Of a stretch of DNA of 5,175 nucleotides, positions 1-4,858 are shown in pieces (positions within the stretch are counted from its first letter, which is position 1; each line of letters begins with the position of its first letter). Below the pieces are notes generated by a model that did no database searches, had not been told where the DNA came from, and saw only the letters and a list, made by a program, of their open reading frames with translations. This stretch comes from Phormidesmis priestleyi (GTDB lineage Bacteria; Cyanobacteriota; Cyanobacteriia; Phormidesmidales; Phormidesmidaceae), in contig QBMP01000003.1 of assembly GCA_003242115.1 (NCBI GenBank), positions 20,405 through 25,579 on the forward strand, in the 5' to 3' direction. Position numbers and translations under genes: made by a program.

Positions 1-84
1 AATGCTCAAAACCAACCGCCGATATTAATAGATTTTCCCCTAATTTTAGCGAAAAAGATTGATTTTTAGGTGCCTTTGTCACAG

Positions 85-113
85 GTGATTTATAGCTTAA
101 AGGTTCTTATAAG
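85..113 (+). promoter_or_regulatory. weak candidate promoter upstream of rqcH
   Basis: A TATAAG hexamer at 108-113 could serve as a -10 element. Seventeen bases upstream, 85-90 reads GTGATT, which matches only part of a TTGACA -35 box. It lies about 110 bases before the rqcH start in an AT-rich leader. Nothing better is visible in the leader, but the match is poor and could be chance. Confidence 0.2.
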
Positions 114-215
114 TAGTGCCTTTGAAATGCCTCTAAAAGTAGGTAGATTTGTGAGAACGTACTCTGCCAAAAGCTAGATCTTTCCCATTTTTTTGTTTTG
201 ATGCGATTGCTTCTT

Positions 216-219
216 GAGG
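216..219 (+). promoter_or_regulatory. ribosome binding site deciding the rqcH start
   Basis: GAGG at 216-219 lies six bases before the GTG at 226. The upstream in-frame TTG at 214 overlaps this Shine-Dalgarno sequence and has none of its own. The site therefore favours GTG 226, which also gives the MQPVDFTTL beginning I associate with cyanobacterial NFACT proteins. Confidence 0.7.
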
Positions 220-225
220 TGTTTT

Positions 226-2049
226 GTGCAACCGGTTGACTTTACAACGCTGTCCGCAGTTAGCGCCGACTTGTGCAAACGCTGGCTCCCCGCAAGATGC
301 GAACAGGTCTATCAGCGCGATCAATACACTCTTTTCATCGCCTTGCGCACCCTAGATTCACGCGGCTGGCTAGCAGTTTCGTGGCATCCGCAAGCTGCCC
401 GTATCCACATGGCCGAGCCGCCCCCTAAGCGCCCCGATACCTTCACGTTTTCTCAGCAGCTAAAGCATCAGCTAGGCGGTTTGGCCCTTACCCAAATCAA
501 GGCGTTATCGCCTTGGGAAAGGGTGCTTGATTTACAGTTTGCGGCGCGTCCTCATGAGCCTGCCCTGTGGCACCTTTATGTTGAAATTATGGGCAAATAT
601 AGCAATGTAATCTTGACGACTGCCGACCATCAAATTGTCACAGCCGCTCATCAAGTCAGTGAGCAGCGCTCTAGCGTGCGCCCGATTCAAACTGGCAAAC
701 CTTACGTGCCGCCGCCTGCTATGCACGGCCCGCTGCCGACATTAGATGAAGCCTTTGAAGACTGGCGAGATCGCGTTGCCCTAATTCCCGGCTCACTCAA
801 AAAAATGTTGGTAAAAGCTTACAGCGGCGTCAGTTCATCGATTGCCGCTCAGCTCATTTTAGCGACCAACCTCCCGACCGATATCGCGACAAATGATCTA
901 TCGCTAGCAGACTGGCAAAGCCTATTTAGGCACTGGTGCAGTTGGCTAAAGTGCCTAAACACCGAAACCTTTACGCCCGGTTGGCTAAATCGAGCCCAAG
1001 GCGGCTACACCGTTTTAGGCATTGGCATGGTTCAACCCGCCGAAAACGTTCAAATTTTGCTAGATGAATACTATCGCCATCAGTTTAACCAAGAAGAATT
1101 TCGGCGATTGCACCATCGCCTCAGCCAGCGATTAAAAGTTCTGCTGGCCAAGCTCCGCCAAAAAGCCGATACCTTCAGCACTCGTCTCCAGCAGTCTGAT
1201 CAGGCCGAGAGCTATCGGCTCAAAGCGGATCTGCTGATGGCCAATTTATCTCAATGGCGAATTGGGATGTCGCAAATAACGCTGCAAGATTTTGAAAGCG
1301 GCGAACCCGTGCTGCTGCCTCTGAACCCTGAAAAAAATGCGGTTCAAAACGCTCAAGCTTGGTATAAGCAGCATCAAAAGCTGAAGCGGGCGCGTCAGGC
1401 TGTGGTGCCACTGCTCGCTGAAGTCAATACTGAAATCAGCTACTCAGAGCAGGTGGAAGAGAGTTTGCTGCAAGTGAGCGATTATCAGGTGGTGGCAGAT
1501 CTGCGATCGCTCGAAGAAACCCTCCGTGAACTCATTGCTCAGGGCTATTTGCGCGATACCACCGGCTATCAGTCAGGCTCCAAAAGCAACCTGAAAAACG
1601 CTGCCAAATCGGGCTTCAAATCAGGCTCCAAATCGGGCGCTAAAACCCCCAATGATCCTGCCGACTTCCGCTGCTACACCACCCCACAAGGGATCGACAT
1701 TCTAATTGGTCGCAACAACGCCCAAAACGAGCAGCTCACCTTCAAGCAAGCCAGCGACTACGACCTCTGGCTCCACGCTCAAGAAATTCCGGGTAGTCAC
1801 GTTTTGCTGCGGCTCAGTGCAGGCGATGTCCCGACCGATGACACCCTTCAGCTAGCCGCTAACCTAGCCGCCTACTACAGCCGCGCTCGCCAGTCGGACC
1901 AAGTACCCGTCGTCTACACCGAACCTAAGAACGTGTACAAACCCAAAGGCGCACTTCCTGGCATGGTTATTTATAAACGTGAGCGAGTGCTATGGGGTCA
2001 GCCTCAGCAAGCTCAGGCGCTGATTGATGGGCTTTCTCAGACTCTTTAA
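226..2049 (+). CDS. rqcH: RqcH / NFACT-family ribosome quality-control protein (Rqc2 homologue)
   Basis: This 607-residue protein belongs to the NFACT (Rqc2/Tae2/RqcH, old name fibronectin-binding protein A) family. In Bacillus subtilis RqcH binds split 50S subunits carrying a stalled peptidyl-tRNA and recruits tRNA-Ala to add C-terminal alanine tails that mark the chain for degradation. Visible domains are NFACT-N at about 1-180, with the family motif EIMGKYSNVIL (120-130); a helix-hairpin-helix-like stretch at about 185-212; a helical, coiled-coil middle at about 285-440, with DLLMANL (335-341) and LNPEKNAVQNAQ (366-377); and NFACT-R at about 481-590, with DLWLHAQEIPGSHV (513-526) and VYKPKGALPGM (570-580). 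The tRNA-binding Asp-Arg pair known from B. subtilis (D97/R98) appears as E98-R99. A lysine-rich repeat (450-473) separates the middle from NFACT-R. The GTG start is chosen for its Shine-Dalgarno sequence and N-terminal conservation. Expected location is the cytosol, ribosome-bound. dusA follows in the same direction after 133 bases. Confidence 0.93.
   Translation: MQPVDFTTLSAVSADLCKRWLPARCEQVYQRDQYTLFIALRTLDSRGWLAVSWHPQAARIHMAEPPPKRPDTFTFSQQLKHQLGGLALTQIKALSPWERVLDLQFAARPHEPALWHLYVEIMGKYSNVILTTADHQIVTAAHQVSEQRSSVRPIQTGKPYVPPPAMHGPLPTLDEAFEDWRDRVALIPGSLKKMLVKAYSGVSSSIAAQLILATNLPTDIATNDLSLADWQSLFRHWCSWLKCLNTETFTPGWLNRAQGGYTVLGIGMVQPAENVQILLDEYYRHQFNQEEFRRLHHRLSQRLKVLLAKLRQKADTFSTRLQQSDQAESYRLKADLLMANLSQWRIGMSQITLQDFESGEPVLLPLNPEKNAVQNAQAWYKQHQKLKRARQAVVPLLAEVNTEISYSEQVEESLLQVSDYQVVADLRSLEETLRELIAQGYLRDTTGYQSGSKSNLKNAAKSGFKSGSKSGAKTPNDPADFRCYTTPQGIDILIGRNNAQNEQLTFKQASDYDLWLHAQEIPGSHVLLRLSAGDVPTDDTLQLAANLAAYYSRARQSDQVPVVYTEPKNVYKPKGALPGMVIYKRERVLWGQPQQAQALIDGLSQTL
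1503..1510. repeat. HIP1 octamer GCGATCGC
   Basis: Exact copy of the highly iterated palindrome of many cyanobacterial genomes, inside rqcH. It supports the cyanobacterial origin of the window. Confidence 0.85.
1573..1644 (+). repeat. six 12-base units encoding an SGxK-type linker in RqcH
   Basis: Six consecutive 12-base units encode SGSK, SNLK, NAAK, SGFK, SGSK and SGAK (residues 450-473). Units 1 and 5 are identical at the DNA level (TCAGGCTCCAAA), and units 4 and 6 differ from them by a few bases. The segment lies between the helical middle domain and NFACT-R and is Ser/Gly/Lys-rich, so it is likely a flexible basic tether. The reading frame is kept and no key motif is disrupted. The two middle units are the most diverged, as expected for an older expansion. 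Confidence 0.85.
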
Positions 2050-2111
2050 AACCAGATCTTCTAAAACCAAGCCCTCCCTTATCCGCGCTTTAGTTTCTGC
2101 CTTTAGCCTGC

Positions 2112-2129
2112 TTCATTTTCATTTTCATT
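2112..2129 (+). repeat. three TTCATT hexamers in the rqcH-dusA spacer
   Basis: Three perfect tandem TTCATT units lie in the pyrimidine-rich spacer before dusA. The spacer (2050-2182) shows no clear terminator and no convincing -35/-10 pair, so readthrough from rqcH is plausible. The hexamers would leave the mRNA leader of dusA U-rich and largely unstructured. No function is evident. Confidence 0.6.
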
Positions 2130-2172
2130 TTGTGTTTGCTTCACTTTCCATTCACCAAAAGCCACGACAGCC

Positions 2173-2177
2173 AAGGA
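2173..2177 (+). promoter_or_regulatory. ribosome binding site deciding the dusA start
   Basis: AAGGA lies five bases before ATG 2183. It supports initiation there rather than at the open-frame TTG 2024, which overlaps the rqcH end and would add 53 unconserved, low-complexity residues. Confidence 0.7.
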
Positions 2178-2182
2178 TTTCC

Positions 2183-3217
2183 ATGCTTCCGCTCAGCATT
2201 GCTCCCATGATGGATCGCACTGATCGCCACTATCGCTATTTCATGCGGCAAATCACCCGGCGCACCTTGCTTTACACCGAAATGGTCACTAGCATGGCGA
2301 TTAAGCATGGCAACCGAGAAAAATTACTGGGCTTTACCCCCGACGAAAATCCGCTGGTGCTGCAAGTCGGTGGCGATCATCCTCAGCAATTGGCTGACTG
2401 CGCGCGCATAGCGGCAGATTTTGGCTACTGTGAAATAAATTTGAATGTTGGGTGTCCGAGCGATCGCGTCCAAAGCGGCAACTTTGGAGCCTGTCTCATG
2501 GCTCAGCCCGAACAGGTCGCCGACTGTGTAGCGGCGATGATGGCCGCTAGCCCATTGCCCATCAGCGTCAAACACCGCATTGGCATCGATCACCAAGATC
2601 GCTACGAAGACATGGCTCACTTCGTCACCGTTGTCTCCCAAACCGGCTGTAGGCGGTTCAGCGTCCATGCTCGCAAAGCTTGGCTGCAAGGGCTCAGCCC
2701 CAAAGACAACCGCACCGTCCCGCCCCTGCGATATGCAGATGTCCACCGGCTCAAGCGAGACTTTGCCCACCTATCTATCGAAATCAACGGCGGCATTACC
2801 ACGCTCGAACAAGCCAAAACGCAGCTTTCCCTAGTCGATGCCGTGATGATTGGCCGCGCTGCGTATGACCATCCCTTTATCTTTGCCCAGGCAGATCAGC
2901 TCATCTTTGGCGAAACCTATCCGCCCCTAAGCCGTCAGCAAGTAGTCCAAAAAATGCTGCCTTACATTGATTATTGGACAGGCCGTGGCCTCAAACTCCA
3001 CAGCATCACCCGCCACATGCTGCATTTATTTCACGGTCAGCCCGGTAGCCGAGTTTGGAAGCGAACCATTACTGATAGATCCAGCAAACCGGGCGCAGGT
3101 GCTGAAGTAGTCGCCGATGCTCTAGAACTTGTCAATCAGGCTGGCTTTGTCCATCAAGCTAGTTTGGCTCATCAGGCTAATTTGGTTCATCAGGCTAGTT
3201 TGGGTTCATTAGTCTAG
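2183..3217 (+). CDS. dusA: tRNA-dihydrouridine(20/20a) synthase DusA
   Basis: This 344-residue flavoenzyme reduces uridines 20 and 20a in the tRNA D-loop to dihydrouridine, using FMN and NADPH in the cytosol. Motifs in order are APMMDRTDRHYR (7-18), YTEMV (31-35), QVGGD (61-65), NLNVGCPSDRVQSGNFGACLM (86-106) with the expected catalytic Cys91 in GCPS, SVKHRIGID (128-136) with the flavin-contacting Lys130, VHARKAW (161-167) with His162, INGGI (201-205) and MIGRAAY (222-228). These, especially the long GCPSDRVQ...GACLM block, identify the DusA subfamily rather than DusB or DusC. The ATG at 2183 is chosen because conservation begins at LPLSIAPMMD and a Shine-Dalgarno sequence precedes it. The final 28 residues are mostly a six-residue tandem repeat that is not part of the usual fold. 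The gene may be co-transcribed with rqcH and faces a convergent gene 42 bases away. Confidence 0.96.
   Translation: MLPLSIAPMMDRTDRHYRYFMRQITRRTLLYTEMVTSMAIKHGNREKLLGFTPDENPLVLQVGGDHPQQLADCARIAADFGYCEINLNVGCPSDRVQSGNFGACLMAQPEQVADCVAAMMAASPLPISVKHRIGIDHQDRYEDMAHFVTVVSQTGCRRFSVHARKAWLQGLSPKDNRTVPPLRYADVHRLKRDFAHLSIEINGGITTLEQAKTQLSLVDAVMIGRAAYDHPFIFAQADQLIFGETYPPLSRQQVVQKMLPYIDYWTGRGLKLHSITRHMLHLFHGQPGSRVWKRTITDRSSKPGAGAEVVADALELVNQAGFVHQASLAHQANLVHQASLGSLV
2460..2467. repeat. HIP1 octamer GCGATCGC
   Basis: Exact HIP1 copy inside dusA, at the codons for the GCPSDRV motif. It shows that the octamer is tolerated even in a catalytic block. Confidence 0.85.
3131..3202 (+). repeat. four 18-base tandem repeats forming the DusA C-terminus
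   Basis: Four contiguous 18-base units encode VNQAGF, VHQASL, AHQANL and VHQASL (residues 317-340), followed by GSLV and the stop. Units 3 and 4 differ at very few bases, while the first is the most diverged. The repeat starts right after the helix ADALELV, where DusA proteins normally finish. A decayed match to units 1-2 (CAATCAG, then TTGTCC, then AGGCTA) can be traced past the stop at about 3224-3247, suggesting that the array once extended further. Confidence 0.88.
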
Positions 3218-3259
3218 CTTGATCAATCAGCCTTGTCCGTGAGGCTACTCAAACCGAAG

Positions 3260-3874
3260 CTACCGTCTAATGGCCTCTTGCTGCCGTTGGCGAATCTGCC
3301 AAAACAAACCAGAGAAAGCGTTAGCAGCAACATGGCCCACAATGGGTACCAGCAAATTACCAGTGACTAAGAAACTGCCGCCCAGGATTAACCCTACACA
3401 GCCTGCCCACACGGCATAAGGCCACTGCTGCGGACTAGACATATGCAGCACCCCAAAACATAAGCTAGAGACAATCAGCCCGGTCGCATTTAAGCCAATC
3501 GAAGGCAGCATCACGCCGCGAAATAAAAGCTCTTCGCTCATGCCCGGTAACAGCCCTAGCCAGATAATGTCCCACAGGACGAGCGGCTTCAACACAAACG
3601 CCAGATAGAAGTCAGCCGATCGCCGGTAAGCAGGCCAAACCCAATAGATCAACCCGCTCAAGGCCACAATCGCTAAGCCAATCGCCAATCCGATGCCAGC
3701 GTCTTTCCAGGCAATAGCTATTGGCAACCGAGCCGGTTCAATCAATAGCCAGATTCTGGCCACCACCAGCAAAAACACAGCCGTTACTGCCATCGCAATC
3801 AGCAACTGCGCTCTGCTCAAAGGCTCTAAATTTGGATGATTAGACTCAGATTGATTTGAAGACTTTTTTGCCAA
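3260..3874 (-). CDS. CPBP-family intramembrane metalloprotease (Abi/CAAX-like)
   Basis: This 204-residue membrane protein carries the three CPBP (type II CAAX prenyl endopeptidase/Abi, Rce1-like) motifs: EELLFR (Glu114, Glu115, Arg119), FGVLH (Phe140, His144) and HVAAN (His181, Asn185). In this superfamily the Glu and His residues form the intramembrane active site. A hydrophilic N-terminus (1-22) precedes about six hydrophobic segments, near 23-46, 58-80, 95-111, 129-144, 152-170 and 173-190. The substrate is unknown; relatives process prenylated proteins or peptides, and some give bacteriocin immunity. Initiation appears to be at TTG 3874. The frame closes upstream with a stop at 3920-3922 and has no ATG or GTG before it, and the first internal ATG falls inside the first membrane segment. 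GGCGG seven bases upstream is an imperfect Shine-Dalgarno sequence. The gene converges on dusA and shows no partner on its own strand. Confidence 0.9.
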   Translation of the reverse strand: MAKKSSNQSESNHPNLEPLSRAQLLIAMAVTAVFLLVVARIWLLIEPARLPIAIAWKDAGIGLAIGLAIVALSGLIYWVWPAYRRSADFYLAFVLKPLVLWDIIWLGLLPGMSEELLFRGVMLPSIGLNATGLIVSSLCFGVLHMSSPQQWPYAVWAGCVGLILGGSFLVTGNLLVPIVGHVAANAFSGLFWQIRQRQQEAIRR

Positions 3875-3919
3875 ACTTAAACCGCCAAACTCAAAATTCC
3901 CGTAGTCATTCCAGCAGCA

Positions 3920-3936
3920 TTAATGACGCCCATTAA
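3920..3936. repeat. 6-bp inverted repeat upstream of the CPBP gene
   Basis: TTAATG (3920-3925) and CATTAA (3931-3936) form a perfect dyad with a five-base gap. It is centred about 54 bases upstream of the TTG start on the minus strand. It could be an operator or part of a leader hairpin, but dyads this short also occur by chance. Confidence 0.3.
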
Positions 3937-4091
3937 CTAGCGCTCCAAAAATCTCACCAGATATCAACTAATACTGAAAATCATAGAGGGCGGGCTTGTT
4001 TATTGCATCTTTTTATTTGAGATAAAGCCATTAATTTAGGTATGAAGTCGTTATTAAAGATAGCTATGACTATCGTTTATGGTGCTAGCGT

Positions 4092-4099
4092 GCGATCGC
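4092..4099. repeat. HIP1 octamer GCGATCGC
   Basis: Exact HIP1 copy in the non-coding gap. Confidence 0.85.
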
Positions 4100-4199
4100 T
4101 TTCCTTTTCATCCCTTTTCGGGGCTCAGCTTCATTGTCTAGCAATCGCTCATTCCCCTTGTAGAAAGCCCTGAGCAGATGTCTTGGGAATTAGCTAGTA

Positions 4200-4207
4200 G
4201 CGATCGC
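4200..4207. repeat. HIP1 octamer GCGATCGC
   Basis: Exact HIP1 copy 108 bases after the previous one, just before the base composition turns AT-rich. Confidence 0.85.
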
Positions 4208-4286
4208 GCCTTAGTGCTATTTCTGGCACTATTTCCTGAAGCATCATCTGCTAATTTTGCAATAACTTTACAAAAAAAATCAGCCA

Positions 4287-4332
4287 ATGTACGCAAGTCC
4301 AATCAAATTAACTTGTTTGAACTTGCGTACAT
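4287..4332. repeat. perfect 12-bp inverted repeat forming a two-part hairpin
   Basis: ATGTACGCAAGT (4287-4298) and its exact reverse complement (4321-4332) flank 22 bases. Inside, TCAAA (4303-4307) pairs with TTTGA (4316-4320), giving a 12-bp stem, a four-base bulge, a 5-bp stem and an eight-base loop. On the minus strand the hairpin is followed, after seven bases, by eight T residues (A tract 4272-4279 on the plus strand). That resembles an intrinsic terminator with an over-long spacer. It could instead be a protein-binding dyad or the hairpin end of a small mobile element. Confidence 0.75.
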
Positions 4333-4335
4333 CAG

Positions 4336-4355
4336 TTCGATGCCTTTCGATGCCT
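4336..4355. repeat. perfect 10-bp tandem duplication
   Basis: TTCGATGCCT occurs twice head to tail, three bases after the 12-bp inverted repeat. It may be a slippage product or a pair of protein-binding sites. The units are identical, which suggests either recent origin or selection. Confidence 0.75.
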
Positions 4356-4426
4356 TATGGAATCAGTGCTTCTAAAGAGATTCAAATAAATGCACTTTTT
4401 GTCTTAAATGTCTATTCTTTTGCCGT

Positions 4427-4458
4427 GATTTTATTGATTTTATAAAACAATGAAAATC
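4427..4458. promoter_or_regulatory. 32-base imperfect palindrome next to a -10 box
   Basis: GATTTT (4427-4432) pairs with AAAATC (4453-4458), and ATTG (4433-4436) pairs with CAAT (4448-4451), with one bulged G at 4452. The centre is TTTTATAAAA. Its right edge lies two bases before the TATAAT at 4461. An operator covering the -35 region would have this geometry, but AT-rich sequence forms such dyads easily. Confidence 0.4.
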
Positions 4459-4466
4459 TGTATAAT
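4434..4466 (+). promoter_or_regulatory. candidate promoter with perfect TATAAT
   Basis: TATAAT at 4461-4466 is a perfect -10 consensus. The best -35-like hexamer, TTGATT at 4434-4439, is 21 bases away, longer than the usual 16-18, so activator dependence or chance must be considered. A transcript would begin near 4471-4474 and cross the structured region at 4644-4728 before the gene at 4859. Confidence 0.35.
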
Positions 4467-4643
4467 TATTGGCTTATAACGTCTTGTCTGATTGTTATTT
4501 GTTTAGCTTAAGCCAGCTCATTCATAAAATTTCCGCTGTGTTCTAATACACACTAGCTCTGCTTAAATACCCATTCAAATGGCTATCCAGTAGATTTGGG
4601 GCTAGTTTCTCTGTAACAAGCCTCACTTTATATCTATAGCGAA

Positions 4644-4728
4644 AACATTGAGAAAAATTGATATTGAAAAATATGAGAAAGCCCCTCATATCAACTTCTC
4701 AAGGTGTTATCTCAAAAGAGATTGAGGG
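4644..4728 (+). other. candidate structured RNA element (long hairpin, small hairpin, possible pseudoknot)
   Basis: Stem A pairs AACA (4644-4647) with TGTT (4705-4708), TTGAGAA (4648-4654) with TTCTCAA (4696-4702), and TTGATAT (4658-4664) with ATATCAA (4688-4694). That is 18 pairs broken only by a GG bulge and an AAA/C internal loop. Hairpin B abuts it directly: ATCTC (4709-4713), an AAAA loop, GAGAT (4718-4722). CCCTC (4683-4687) in the loop of stem A is complementary to GAGGG (4724-4728) just after hairpin B, so a pseudoknot is possible. An alternative 7-bp hairpin, ATATGAG (4671-4677) with CTCATAT (4685-4691), excludes the top of stem A. There is no T-tract on the plus strand, so an intrinsic terminator in that direction is unlikely. 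Confidence 0.4.
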
Positions 4729-4765
4729 AATTCAATAGTTACTCAGAAAGAGCCGAATCGCCCAA

Positions 4766-4800
4766 CGTTTAGTCTTTAAACGAATGCTCAGGCAGCTGAG
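4766..4800 (+). other. two small hairpins before the 4859 gene
   Basis: CGTTTA (4766-4771) and TAAACG (4777-4782) form a 6-bp stem with a five-base loop. CTCAG (4787-4791) and CTGAG (4796-4800) form a 5-bp stem with a GCAG tetraloop. Both lie in the 130 bases before the small gene. They may continue the structured leader or act as protein-binding dyads. Confidence 0.4.
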
Positions 4801-4858
4801 TTTAAGGATCTGCCGAATTCTTTAGATTTACATAGCCTGCGGAACTCAACTTTAAGAT

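Larger units (their letters stand above)
3875..4858. other. 984-base gap without a convincing gene, rich in dyad symmetries
   Basis: No reading frame here resembles a protein I recognise, and no tRNA, 6S or tmRNA-like pattern is apparent. The left third (3875-4210) contains the CPBP upstream region and two HIP1 octamers. From about 4235 the sequence becomes clearly AT-rich compared with the flanking genes. Dyads listed separately lie at 3920-3936, 4287-4332, 4427-4458, 4644-4722, 4766-4782 and 4787-4800. A further small hairpin pairs TAGTGC (4212-4217) with GCACTA (4226-4231). The spacing of intact dyads suggests regulatory or RNA content, or debris of a small mobile element; the sequence alone does not decide. 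Confidence 0.7.

Noticed and set aside
214..225. TTG 214 as the rqcH start
   Set aside because: It overlaps the GAGG that serves GTG 226 and adds four residues before the conserved MQPVDFTTL beginning.
532..726. Minus-strand frame opposite rqcH (and similar ones at 133-324 and 1220-1411)
   Set aside because: They are antisense to conserved NFACT regions or the leader, with no ribosome binding site or domain.
2024..2182. N-terminal extension of DusA from TTG 2024 (53 residues)
   Set aside because: It overlaps the end of rqcH, is low-complexity (HFHFHF from the TTCATT repeat), and conserved DusA sequence plus a Shine-Dalgarno sequence start at 2183.
2324..2770. 148-codon frame on the minus strand opposite dusA
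   Set aside because: It lies fully antisense to conserved DusA catalytic motifs and its translation has no recognisable domain; it is a typical shadow frame.
2580..2868. Two overlapping plus-strand frames inside dusA
   Set aside because: Both are out-of-frame readings of a strongly conserved gene, with low-complexity translations.
3218..3259. Bidirectional terminator between dusA and the CPBP gene
   Set aside because: Only a 5-bp dyad (AGCCT at 3229-3233 with AGGCT at 3242-3246) and a TTGATCAA palindrome are present, without T-tracts; too weak to call.
4178..4375. 65-codon open frame on the plus strand in the gap
   Set aside because: It has no clear Shine-Dalgarno sequence, no family resemblance and uneven composition, and it runs through the 12-bp inverted repeat and the 10-bp duplication, which better explain the sequence.
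3875..4858. CRISPR array, tRNA or toxin-antitoxin module in the gap
   Set aside because: There are no regularly spaced repeats, no cloverleaf with a CCA-type acceptor and no pair of small overlapping genes with ribosome binding sites.
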